Source: Candidatus Roizmanbacteria bacterium RIFCSPHIGHO2_01_FULL_39_8
Lineage (GTDB): Bacteria > Patescibacteriota > Microgenomatia > UBA1406 > GWC2-37-13
Assembly (NCBI GenBank): GCA_001789355.1
Contig: MFZI01000049.1
Coordinates: forward strand, 14,288-24,620
DNA: 10,333 nucleotides
Reading direction: 5' to 3'
The translations under genes were made by a program, and so were the position numbers. The notes beneath the pieces are model-generated. The model was not told where the DNA came from. It did not search any database and worked only from the letters and a program-made list of their open reading frames with translations. How positions within the stretch are numbered: the stretch's first letter is position 1; every line of letters begins with the position of its first letter. This document shows, in pieces, positions 1 to 6,294 of the stretch.

Positions 1-662
1 AGCTGAGTGTCTTTCGTTTCTATTGTAATTCGTTGGGTAGTCGCATTTGCATTGCCTATCGTTACAAGTGTAGTATCGCCTTCAACGTCCTCTACATCTA
101 TAGACTCTGCACCCAGCGTTGGAAATAAACTTTCTGAAACCCTTAAGGGTGCATCAACGACAGTACGTGATCCAGCGTATCCCTGCTGTTTAGCTTTTTC
201 TAAATCTTTATCTGAAAAAGTGTCCGGAACTTCATATACGAGCACTATCTGATCTCCAGTTCTTTCATCCACTTTTCCATAATAAACATCACCTCTTGTT
301 GGACCATCAATATCATAATACATGTGAGCGAATTTGTAGCCTCCTGAAGAATTATGCAAAATTTTTGGATTATTCACTGCTCCATATCTTTTGGCTAATT
401 TATCAGGTGTGGTAATAAGTAGTAATCCATCTTGAGTTAATTTTGTTGGTTCTCCACTTACTACTCCTGTCCATCCTGGATCAATAGAAGCAGAAGGTCT
501 TTGAGGAGCACATCCTGGAATTGCAGCCCAAGCGAGTAAAATTGCTAGCGTTACCCGCCATGTTATTCCTCGAGTATTTATATCAATATGGGGAATCTGT
601 GCTAAAGCTCTTTCGCCTCCACGATTTATCAAAGTAGACAGGTTTTGAACGAAGATTGACAT
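1..662 (-). CDS. Unrecognised membrane-anchored or lipoprotein-like protein, 3' end beyond the window
   Basis: Reading the minus strand from the ATG at 660-662 gives 220 codons without a stop, reaching the left edge, so this is a 5' partial gene. The product begins with about 34 polar residues, then a hydrophobic stretch (about residues 35-50, ending AWAAIPGC) and a Cys at residue 51 followed by a Pro/Ser-rich segment. That could be a lipobox with an atypical Pro at -2, or simply a membrane anchor. The rest is soluble-looking, with YYDIDGPTRGDVYYGKVDE near residues 117-135. I do not recognise the family. The start is supported by a good promoter whose -10 box (670-675) lies 7 bp from the ATG, implying a leaderless mRNA. 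No Shine-Dalgarno sequence is present. It follows the DUF2207 gene on the same strand after 84 bp but has its own promoter. The reading frame is solid; the function is unknown. Confidence 0.75.
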   Translation of the reverse strand, partial: MSIFVQNLSTLINRGGERALAQIPHIDINTRGITWRVTLAILLAWAAIPGCAPQRPSASIDPGWTGVVSGEPTKLTQDGLLLITTPDKLAKRYGAVNNPKILHNSSGGYKFAHMYYDIDGPTRGDVYYGKVDERTGDQIVLVYEVPDTFSDKDLEKAKQQGYAGSRTVVDAPLRVSESLFPTLGAESIDVEDVEGDTTLVTIGNANATTQRITIETKDTQ

Positions 663-669
663 ATTAAAT

Positions 670-697
670 ATTATACCCTATAGTTTTATATATTCAA
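670..697 (-). promoter_or_regulatory. Sigma-70-type promoter for the 1-662 gene
   Basis: On the minus strand TTGAAT (692-697) is followed after 16 bp by a perfect TATAAT (670-675). The predicted start of transcription falls at about 662-664, on or next to the ATG at 662, so the transcript would be leaderless. The hexamers and spacing are seen in the sequence; activity is inferred. Confidence 0.6.
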
Positions 698-746
698 TAT
701 GTATTTTGCCTTTTGCCGCCTCTCCCAATCACTTCCCAAATACAGA

Positions 747-2519
747 CTACCATGATCCCCCTCCGCCTCCGCCGCCTCCGCCTCCTGAGGAGCCGCCGGA
801 GAAACCGCTTGAGAATCCTGAGCTTGATGAAGTCGGAGTAGTCGCAGCCGACTGGAAACTCGAAAAGGATGAATTGAGGCTACTTGCAAAATATATGCTG
901 CTAAAACGTGTTCCTGAATATCCCTCATACCATTCGGGCGGCTGCATTCTGAGGTCCTTGAATCGTTCCGCCCAGATCTTCTCTACTCCGAAAGCAATCG
1001 CAAACGGAAGCAACTTTTCAAACATCATCTGATTTTTCGCTTGGAATTGGAGCTGTCTCTCCTGACTCGTCAAAAAATTCCGCAAAGATTTTGCAACAGC
1101 TGCAGCTTCTGCACCCTCTACCGTTTTCTTTGGCATATGCCTGCCAAACAGGAATGCTGAAAAAGCCAAAGGAATATTAAAGGTCGTCAAAGCGATGACT
1201 CCGATGACCGAATAAAAAGTCCGAGCGCGTTCGGGGCTATGGGTAAAAAATCCGCTTGAGACGAGCTGTTCATACAGACCTTTTTTAGCGTTCTCTACTG
1301 CACTGTAAAGATATGTTTTTCTCGATTTTAATGAAACTGCATCCCCCTCCGAAAAAAGGCCGTTGAAAAAATCTCTCTCATAGGGTAAAAGACCCGTATC
1401 CCCTGCAAGTTCCCTCTGTTTTACTAAAGAAAATTTATTTCCCCTGTCGAGAATTCCCTTTCCTTTTTCTTCGACAATTTTCAGGTATCCTCTTTGAGCC
1501 AGTGACACAATCAGGGCAGAAATATCGGACATGTCTGCTTTCTCATCGACGAGTCCTCCCACCTCAGCCGGAGTAAGTGCTCTTCCGCTTGTTGATTTTG
1601 GCGGTTCAAACCAAGCTTTTGTTTCTCCTGTGCCTATCGGTTTCGGATCTCTCCCCTGGCGAAGCCACTTAATTGGGATCCAGATAGGATAGACGATATA
1701 CCATAAGATTGTAGCTAAAAATAAAAGCGCAAAGATAATTTTCCCAAATAATGTATCCCAGAATTCAACAAAAGGTTTTGGCTCAAGAACTGCGACCTTT
1801 CCTTTGGGGAAACTTACTACAATCGTCATTCCTTCACCACTTTGAAAAGATGAGTCTGCTTTAAAAGTAAAGAAATTATTACTTTCTTGACTTACCTTGC
1901 AATTTTGGTCAGTGCTCTCGAATGCACCTGCATAACAAGTCGCCTTTGTCTCGGTTCTGCCTATTGGGAAGCCCATGTCAACCTGCGAGGTTGACAAGCT
2001 TATCGGGACGGGCCAATCATCGCCTGTGACATTCCAGTATAGTTCGTCGTGATCGGAAAAGTAGGTCAATGCTCCTGCGACGCGGTAGGAAATGACATAG
2101 GTATGAATTCCAGTTATGGTTCGGTCGGGGTCACCGATTTTGAGCCGAAGTGTCTGGTCTTCCCAGATTCGTGAGAATTGATATGAGTCTCCCGTCTCAT
2201 CGGTTACACTGATATCGGAAAAATCCATCATCAATTTCTTTCCTTCTTTATTCGTTTTCACATAGGGAATATCGCGATAGATCCCATGTCGACTCAATCC
2301 ATCAAAGTCATAAACGATTGTCTCCTTCACATCGATCGTTCCATCTTTATTAATTTTTATCGAAGTAGCAAAATTTTGAATATGTTCACTAGAAATATCT
2401 TGGGCTTCCACGTCATGCTGAACTAGTTTCAGCATCTGATTTTTAGAATGCGGATCCTGAAATAAATTCAGGATGACAAAAATAGATAAGAAAAGAAGAA
2501 AAGCTTTCCTCATTGTCAT
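747..2519 (-). CDS. DUF2207 (YciQ-like) predicted membrane protein
   Basis: A 590-aa protein. It has an N-terminal hydrophobic signal core (about residues 6-17), an extracytoplasmic beta-rich domain (about 45-245, including the family-typical DGTIDVKETIVYDFDG and RHGIYRDIP), a transmembrane segment (about 259-283) and a cytoplasmic part starting RQGRDPKPIG. This contains a winged-helix-like stretch (ALTPAEVGGLVDEKADMSDI, then LAQRGYLKI), a second hydrophobic region (about 434-458) and a C-terminal Gly-rich tail ending in ten Gly and SW. This order and the Gly tail are characteristic of DUF2207; the family has no settled biochemical role. Residues 15-36 are encoded by a double-hairpin repeat (2412-2477) and residues 175-182 by a 9-bp-stem palindrome, so parts of the protein come from repeats. 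A VEA/Q site after the first repeat could be the signal peptidase site. A TATGAT box at 2525-2530 lies only 5 bp from the first ATG, so the second ATG (2513) may be the true start. Family call strong, function unknown. Confidence 0.88.
   Translation of the reverse strand: MTMRKAFLLFLSIFVILNLFQDPHSKNQMLKLVQHDVEAQDISSEHIQNFATSIKINKDGTIDVKETIVYDFDGLSRHGIYRDIPYVKTNKEGKKLMMDFSDISVTDETGDSYQFSRIWEDQTLRLKIGDPDRTITGIHTYVISYRVAGALTYFSDHDELYWNVTGDDWPVPISLSTSQVDMGFPIGRTETKATCYAGAFESTDQNCKVSQESNNFFTFKADSSFQSGEGMTIVVSFPKGKVAVLEPKPFVEFWDTLFGKIIFALLFLATILWYIVYPIWIPIKWLRQGRDPKPIGTGETKAWFEPPKSTSGRALTPAEVGGLVDEKADMSDISALIVSLAQRGYLKIVEEKGKGILDRGNKFSLVKQRELAGDTGLLPYERDFFNGLFSEGDAVSLKSRKTYLYSAVENAKKGLYEQLVSSGFFTHSPERARTFYSVIGVIALTTFNIPLAFSAFLFGRHMPKKTVEGAEAAAVAKSLRNFLTSQERQLQFQAKNQMMFEKLLPFAIAFGVEKIWAERFKDLRMQPPEWYEGYSGTRFSSIYFASSLNSSFSSFQSAATTPTSSSSGFSSGFSGGSSGGGGGGGGGGSW
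1976..1997. repeat. 22-bp palindromic repeat, copy A, inside the DUF2207 gene
   Basis: Perfect 9-bp inverted repeat TGTCAACCT / AGGTTGACA around a 3-nt GCG loop. It matches copy B (2969-2990) at 20 of 22 positions in the same orientation. It is read in frame as residues 175-182 of the DUF2207 protein. The outer bases resemble outward-facing TTGACA -35 hexamers, which may be coincidence. Confidence 0.7.
2412..2477. repeat. 66-bp double-hairpin repeat inserted in the signal-peptide region
   Basis: The element starts GTCAT and ends ATGAC. It holds two adjacent perfect 8-bp hairpins with 5-nt loops: ATGCTGAA (2415-2422) with TTCAGCAT (2428-2435), and ATCCTGAA (2454-2461) with TTCAGGAT (2467-2474). 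The two halves are also imperfect inverted copies of each other (about 25 of 33 positions), so the whole is a large palindrome. On the minus strand it is read in frame as residues 15-36 of the DUF2207 protein. The peptide style (LNLFQDP... then QMLKLVQHD) is what I recall as the translation of a repeat widely scattered in bacterial genomes, comparable in behaviour to Rickettsia palindromic elements. The structure is seen directly; the family link is from memory. Confidence 0.8.
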
Positions 2520-2582
2520 ACTCTATCATATCCTAACCTTTTTATTCAATAGAATCATGTTAGAAGCTGATAGAATATATTA

Positions 2583-2951
2583 GTGAAATACGAAAAAGCG
2601 CCTGAGATAAAGGAAAAAATCGACGAATTGATTAAACGACTGGATATGGATTACGTTTACGCTAAAAATATCCACTGCATCCGATCGTTTGATGCCAAAA
2701 CGAGGGCCTATGCGCGTATCTGGGGGATGGCTCCACTTTTTGCGGAAGTTGTCGGAATAGAGCCAAACTATATTATCGAGGTGGTCTCCCGCAGATTCGA
2801 CAAACTTTCGCCCCGCGAACAAATCAAGACCCTGATCCACGAGCTCATGCATATCCCTAAGACCTTCTCCGGTGCACTTCTCCCCCACCGCGGCCGCTAC
2901 CACCGCATTAACGACCGAGAGGTCGAAAAAATCTTGGAAAGCATGAAGTAA
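2583..2951 (+). CDS. Putative HExxH zinc metallopeptidase, archaeal/phage type
   Basis: A 122-aa protein with HELMH at residues 86-90 (zinc ligands His86 and His90, catalytic Glu87), followed by IPKTFSGALLPHR with His102 as likely third ligand. The N-terminal part (MKYEKAPEI, then IHCIRS near 30-34 and ARIWGMAP) matches my memory of a family of small putative metallopeptidases common in Archaea and phages, usually described only as putative metallopeptidase. Substrate and role are unknown. No signal peptide or TM, so cytoplasmic. The start must be the GTG at 2583: an in-frame TAG lies at 2571-2573 and no ATG is available. A TAGAAT box (2571-2576) 6 bp before the GTG suggests a nearly leaderless mRNA, and there is no Shine-Dalgarno sequence. 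It is divergent from the DUF2207 gene (63 bp between them). An antisense reading frame across it is a shadow. Confidence 0.75.
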   Translation: MKYEKAPEIKEKIDELIKRLDMDYVYAKNIHCIRSFDAKTRAYARIWGMAPLFAEVVGIEPNYIIEVVSRRFDKLSPREQIKTLIHELMHIPKTFSGALLPHRGRYHRINDREVEKILESMK

Positions 2952-2967
2952 GAGTATTAGGACAATA

Positions 2968-2990
2968 TTGTCAACCCCCGAGGTTGACAA
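2968..2990. repeat. Palindromic repeat, copy B, intergenic
   Basis: Perfect 9-bp inverted repeat TTGTCAACC / GGTTGACAA around the loop CCCGA, 16 bp after the metallopeptidase stop. A second perfect palindrome, GACAATATTGTC (2961-2972), overlaps its left arm. It is the twin of copy A at 1976-1997. No T-tract follows on either strand, so it does not read as an ordinary intrinsic terminator. Confidence 0.7.
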
Positions 2991-3019
2991 AAGCCGTCTA
3001 ATAGTCCACATTTGTGTGA

Positions 3020-3068
3020 TTGACAAATTGAGAAGATGTATTAAGATGTAAGATAGGATGTGAGGTGA
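3020..3068 (+). promoter_or_regulatory. Promoter and ribosome binding site of the six-TM protein gene
   Basis: A perfect TTGACA (3020-3025) is followed after 16 bp by TAAGAT (3042-3047), predicting a leader of about 24 nt. GAGGTGA at 3062-3068, 9 nt before the ATG at 3078, is a good Shine-Dalgarno match and the clearest one I found in this window. It fixes the start at 3078. Confidence 0.55.
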
Positions 3069-3077
3069 ATCACTAAA

Positions 3078-3695
3078 ATGAACTTAAAAAACTTCTTTCA
3101 CAAAGCAGGCCTCGACGGGATTCTTGCCGGGGTTTCGGCTTTTCTCTATGCCTATTCTTTTTTGATCCTTGCCCGAACTGATCCGGTAAACGGCGCTCTT
3201 TTTTCTGGCTTGTTTCTACTTCTTACGGGAGCATTTGCGATGAAACCATTCATCGCCCTCTATCATCGACTCAAAGACGTAGAACCCGGATATGCGATGT
3301 ATGCCCTCTGGGCGAGCTTGGTCGGAGCACTGGGCATGGTCATCCATGGAGGGTATGATTTGGCAAATGCGATCAATCCACCGGTGACCACTATTCCAGA
3401 TTTTGCTAATTTTCCCAGCCAAATAGATCCGCGAGGACTTTTGTCTTTTGGTGCATTAAGTATGGGTCTTCTTGTGAATGTCTGGCTCATGAAGTGGAGC
3501 AAAAAATTCCCGCAAGGATTAGTCTATATAGGATTCGTTTCAGGTTTTTTTCTTGTTGTACTCTATTTGGGGCGACTCATCGTCTTGAGCCCAGCAAGTC
3601 CTCTGATCGCCTACCCGGCACTCTTGAATGGATTTTTGGTCGGGCCAATCTGGTATATCTGGCTCGGATGGTTTCTGTGGAAGGGAAAAAAATAA
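3078..3695 (+). CDS. Six-TM integral membrane protein of unknown function
   Basis: A 205-aa, strongly hydrophobic protein with six probable membrane helices at about residues 11-32, 38-62, 72-93, 119-139, 146-169 and 177-201. A polar loop between helices 3 and 4 (about 95-118) carries YDLANAINPP and a run of Pro, Asp and Asn residues. The tail is Lys-rich (WKGKK), which with the positive-inside rule suggests a cytoplasmic C-terminus. The general shape is like DUF4386-type proteins, but I see no signature that settles this and no catalytic motif. The start is supported by a Shine-Dalgarno sequence 9 nt upstream. The stop is only 7 bp from the end of the convergent small gene at 3703-3876. It may be transcribed alone. 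Confidence 0.8.
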   Translation: MNLKNFFHKAGLDGILAGVSAFLYAYSFLILARTDPVNGALFSGLFLLLTGAFAMKPFIALYHRLKDVEPGYAMYALWASLVGALGMVIHGGYDLANAINPPVTTIPDFANFPSQIDPRGLLSFGALSMGLLVNVWLMKWSKKFPQGLVYIGFVSGFFLVVLYLGRLIVLSPASPLIAYPALLNGFLVGPIWYIWLGWFLWKGKK

Positions 3696-3702
3696 TTGTT
3701 GG

Positions 3703-3876
3703 CTAAATGAAATTTTGAAAGAAACCCAAGATTAACTGCTGAAATAAGGCAACTAAGATTATTATGGTGAGGAAAATTACTCCCAGAATCCACTTTTCCC
3801 GAACTAACTGGACCAAATCTTCCCAAAGTTTTTTGAGCTTCTTAAAAAACTTCTCGTCGAATACTTCATCTGCCAT
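3703..3876 (-). CDS. 57-aa single-TM small protein
   Basis: The minus strand from the ATG at 3874-3876 to the TAG at 3703-3705 encodes 57 residues. The N-terminal half is charged and amphipathic (MADEVFDEKFFKKLKKLWED), followed by one membrane helix of about 20 residues (WILGVIFLTIIILVALF) and a short hydrophobic end. A perfect TATAAT on the minus strand (3888-3893) lies 11 bp before the ATG, giving a leader of about 4 nt. The codons read like a real protein and the gene neatly fills the gap between two neighbours. No family recognised. It could be a small membrane-complex subunit, or less likely a hydrophobic toxin-like peptide, since no antitoxin is seen. It converges on the six-TM gene and is divergent from the LCP gene. 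Confidence 0.65.
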   Translation of the reverse strand: MADEVFDEKFFKKLKKLWEDLVQLVREKWILGVIFLTIIILVALFQQLILGFFQNFI

Positions 3877-3887
3877 AGATTGCTTAT

Positions 3888-3893
3888 ATTATA
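3888..3893 (-). promoter_or_regulatory. -10 box of the 57-aa gene
   Basis: A perfect TATAAT on the minus strand, 11 bp upstream of the ATG at 3876. No good -35 is visible at 16-18 bp, so only the -10 is called. Confidence 0.4.
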
Positions 3894-3942
3894 CTGGGAA
3901 TAAGTGACTTCGAAGTATGTGTCAAAATTGAAAAATCCGTAG

Positions 3943-3948
3943 TACAAT
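3943..3948 (+). promoter_or_regulatory. Possible -10 box of the LCP gene
   Basis: TACAAT (5 of 6 to TATAAT) 35 bp before the ATG at 3984, predicting a leader of about 29 nt that would contain the hairpin at 3960-3976. There is no convincing -35 at normal spacing. Confidence 0.3.
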
Positions 3949-3959
3949 TAGAGTTTGAG

Positions 3960-3976
3960 TCCTCCTAATCGGCGGA
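3960..3976 (+). promoter_or_regulatory. Leader hairpin before the LCP gene
   Basis: TCCTCC (3960-3965) and GGCGGA (3971-3976) form a 6-bp stem with one mismatch and a TAATC loop, ending 7 nt before the ATG. GGCGGA is the only weakly Shine-Dalgarno-like sequence before this gene and would be sequestered in the stem, so the hairpin might modulate translation. The stem is short; its role is speculative. Confidence 0.35.
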
Positions 3977-3983
3977 TAAACCT

Positions 3984-5183
3984 ATGAAGACAATCATTAT
4001 CATCGTTTTGGGAATCGTATTGGCGGCGAGTGTTTTTGCTATTCTCAAGTTCACCAAGTTTTACAAAGCTATCTATACCCCGACAACAGTTATTAACTCG
4101 CTAAAACCAAAACCGGAAAAAACTACTTTTTCCATCCTCCTTCTCGGCTACGGTGGCGCAAACCACGAAGGGGCCTATCTCACGGACACGATGATGCTGG
4201 CACAGGTTGACACCAAAAAGAAAAAAGTCACGCTCATCTCGATGCCGCGAGACATCTGGGTGAAGCTGCCTACCAAGTCAGGTGATGATTTCCACGCAAA
4301 AATAAACTCAGTTTATGAAACCGAACTATTTCCCAATGATTTTCCTGACCTTGATACCAAAAAAGCCGGAACTAAATCCGATGCTGAACTCACCAAACTC
4401 ATCGTATCGCAAATCACGGGAATCGCTGTTGACAATTACATCTCGATCGATTTTGAGAGCTTTACTAAAGCGATAGACATCCTGGGAGGCGTCGATATCA
4501 ACGTGCAAAAATCTTTCGATGATGAAAAATATCCAGCCGAGGGCAAAGAAGATGATCTCTGTGGAAAAGAAGAACAGTTCAAATTGATTGAACCATTCCT
4601 TCCTAATGCAACCGGAAGTGCCGAGGAAAGAGAAAAATTACTGAAGGAAAAACCAGAGCTCGATGAATTATTGCGTAATGCTACAGACTCTCCCCAGCTT
4701 GCTTTCCCCTGTCGTTATGAAAAAATTCACTTCGATGCAGGTCGACAACATATGGATGGTGCAACAGCCCTAAAATTCGTCAGATCCCGCCAGTCACCTC
4801 AAGATGGCGGGGATTTTGCCCGGGCCAAAAGACAACAGCAGCTACTTGAAGCTGTCCAAAACAAGATTTTGTCTGTGGGATTTATTGCAAAGATCCCCTC
4901 TCTTCTTGATGAGATGGAAAAATATGTAAAAACTGATGTCTCTCCTGAGACGATACAAAAGCTCCTAAAGGAAGCTCCAAGCGCAGAGCAGTATAAGATT
5001 ACTTCTATCGTCCTTTCGGACCAAAACGTACTGAAAAACGGCAGATCTGAAAACGGTCAATATATTCTTATTCCGGAACACGGCGAAGATCAATGGAAAC
5101 GAGTTCAAATGTTTATCAAAAACACGATCGACGAAATCACTCCTGCCCCAACTCGCTCTCCCTCACTTTCTCCCACACCTTAA
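3984..5183 (+). CDS. LCP (LytR-CpsA-Psr) family cell-envelope protein
   Basis: A 399-aa protein with an N-terminal membrane anchor (about residues 3-22) and an extracytoplasmic LCP domain (about 48-290). In characterised members this domain transfers polyprenyl-linked glycopolymers to peptidoglycan. Core motifs are present: LLLGYGG (52-58), LTDTMM with Asp68, SMPRD with Arg89/Asp90, KINSVYE (106-112), GGVDINV with Asp171, ALKFVRSRQ with Arg267/Arg269, and DFARAKRQQQ (277-286). Between GGVDINV and the motif at about 262-270 lies an extra acidic Lys/Glu-rich insertion (about 180-245) bracketed by Cys193 and Cys243, the only two cysteines, which may form a disulfide. The C-terminus is Pro/Ser/Thr-rich. 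The 15-bp convergent gap to the phosphatase gene leaves no room for a terminator. Family certain; the exact polymer is unknown. Confidence 0.92.
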   Translation: MKTIIIIVLGIVLAASVFAILKFTKFYKAIYTPTTVINSLKPKPEKTTFSILLLGYGGANHEGAYLTDTMMLAQVDTKKKKVTLISMPRDIWVKLPTKSGDDFHAKINSVYETELFPNDFPDLDTKKAGTKSDAELTKLIVSQITGIAVDNYISIDFESFTKAIDILGGVDINVQKSFDDEKYPAEGKEDDLCGKEEQFKLIEPFLPNATGSAEEREKLLKEKPELDELLRNATDSPQLAFPCRYEKIHFDAGRQHMDGATALKFVRSRQSPQDGGDFARAKRQQQLLEAVQNKILSVGFIAKIPSLLDEMEKYVKTDVSPETIQKLLKEAPSAEQYKITSIVLSDQNVLKNGRSENGQYILIPEHGEDQWKRVQMFIKNTIDEITPAPTRSPSLSPTP

Positions 5184-5198
5184 GCGTTACTATAATAT

Positions 5199-5822
5199 TT
5201 ATCCTATTTCTATGCCGCTTGTTTCTTCGACAAAAAAATCGATGCCGTCGGAGCGGAGTCTGAAATAAGCAAGATTTTTTACCGATACATGATTAATTTT
5301 TCCCTCATCGAATCCGAATAACTTTCTCAATGTTGCACCCATGATACCTCCGTGGCTGACGATGAGAATTGTCTTACCTCGATAGGTTACCGCCAACTCA
5401 CGCAAAAAAGTGAGCATGCGACTCGAGAGCTCTTCATCGCTCTCAGTTTCTTTGCGATATCTGTTGAATCTGAACTGTTCCTTTCGCGAGAGGATATTAT
5501 ATTTTTTCATTAACTTATCCAAGTCCGGATCGGTATATTCATAGGGCTTGCCTTCGTACTTGCCGAATGAGCGCTCACGTAACCGCTTGGTCGTTTCGAT
5601 GGCTATCTTATGCTCCAATAAAAGCAGTCCTGCTGTTTTTTTGGCTCTTAGTAAGTCTGACGAAAAAATTTTATCAAAATGGGTGTGTTTCAACTTCACT
5701 GCAACCTCTTTCGCCTGTTGAATCCCTTTTTCCGTCAGCGCGTAATCCTTATGACCCTGCAGAATCTTCCTTACATTTGCTTCGGTCTCTCCATGCCGGA
5801 CAATATAAAATGTAGTATCCAT
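5199..5822 (-). CDS. Histidine phosphatase superfamily (phosphoglycerate mutase-like) protein
   Basis: A 207-aa cytoplasmic enzyme of the branch-1 histidine phosphatase superfamily. The catalytic RHGE motif is at residues 9-12 (phospho-His10, Arg9). The other pocket residues are visible: Arg59 in SSDLLRAKKTA, Glu83 in LRERSFGKYEG, and His157 in IVSHGG. At this length, with GKYEG and GIMGATLRKLFG, it fits a broad-specificity phosphatase (PhoE/CobC/GpmB-like) better than the glycolytic dGPM, which is longer. The substrate cannot be read from sequence. It starts 10 bp after the stop of the receiver gene at 5833-6225 on the same strand and is probably co-transcribed with it. That suggests a link with the signalling block, such as a SixA-like role, but this is unproven, as SixA proteins are shorter. 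Confidence 0.9.
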   Translation of the reverse strand: MDTTFYIVRHGETEANVRKILQGHKDYALTEKGIQQAKEVAVKLKHTHFDKIFSSDLLRAKKTAGLLLLEHKIAIETTKRLRERSFGKYEGKPYEYTDPDLDKLMKKYNILSRKEQFRFNRYRKETESDEELSSRMLTFLRELAVTYRGKTILIVSHGGIMGATLRKLFGFDEGKINHVSVKNLAYFRLRSDGIDFFVEETSGIEIG

Positions 5823-5832
5823 GGGCTTCGTG

Positions 5833-6225
5833 TCAGGCAGGTAAATATTTATTGATACGGTTTAGGATCTCCTCCATACTGATCTGGGTTTTTATGGCAC
5901 AGTCACGGGCTCCTTGATTCAATACTTTGCTGCACTCATCCTCGAGATTAGTAAAGACGATCACCGGAATATTTTTTGTGTGCCCGTCGGCTTTCAGTTG
6001 CTTCAAAACTTGTTGACCTGTTTTTCCCGGTAAATACAGATCCAGAAGGATAAGACTTGGTTTCCAATCGTGAGCAAGCTCCATTCCTTCTTCGCCGGTG
6101 ATCGCGTTTTTCAACTCAAAATAAGGGGATAATTTCATTTTGTACGCACTCATTAGCGCCTGGTCATCTTCTATAATCAAAATTTTCTTCTTCGGATAGA
6201 TGTTTTTATCAGTTTTGTCAATCAT
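5833..6225 (-). CDS. Stand-alone response regulator receiver (CheY-like), first copy
   Basis: A 130-aa protein consisting only of a receiver domain. The acidic pocket is Asp20/Asp21 (ILIIEDD), the phospho-acceptor Asp62 (LILLDLYLPG), the switch Thr92 (VIVFTN) and the conserved Lys112 (CAIKTQ). A short N-terminal extension (MIDKTDKNIYPKKK) precedes the fold, and there is no DNA-binding or enzymatic output domain. It is in line with the kinase and the second receiver on the minus strand and is followed after 10 bp by the phosphatase gene. It ends in TGA, showing that TGA is a stop here. A minus-strand TGTTATAGT (extended -10 type) lies in the 69-bp gap upstream, so it could have its own weak promoter. 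The start is the only suitable ATG, in a TCCTATG context. Confidence 0.92.
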   Translation of the reverse strand: MIDKTDKNIYPKKKILIIEDDQALMSAYKMKLSPYFELKNAITGEEGMELAHDWKPSLILLDLYLPGKTGQQVLKQLKADGHTKNIPVIVFTNLEDECSKVLNQGARDCAIKTQISMEEILNRINKYLPA

Positions 6226-6294
6226 AGGATACTTAAAAAGAATTTATTCATGAGAATTGGCTGTAGGAGTTATTTACTATAACAAATAAGCGCT

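Noticed and set aside
7..252. 81-codon plus-strand reading frame at the left edge
   Set aside because: It lies antisense to the open minus-strand frame 1-662, which has a promoter and a more protein-like composition; the plus-strand product is Ser/Val-rich with no recognisable feature.
706..1032. Plus-strand frame with a run of ten prolines
   Set aside because: The proline run is the antisense of the Gly-rich tail of the DUF2207 protein; it is a shadow frame.
2961..2990. Intrinsic terminator after the metallopeptidase gene
   Set aside because: The hairpin is perfect, but no T-tract follows on either strand and a near-identical copy sits inside a coding region, so it is better called a repeat.
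2580..3026. 148-codon minus-strand frame opposite the metallopeptidase
   Set aside because: The plus-strand frame has the HELMH zinc motif and family-like N-terminus, so the antisense frame is a shadow.
5184..5198. Bidirectional terminator between the LCP and phosphatase genes
   Set aside because: Only 15 bp separate the stops and no hairpin is visible.
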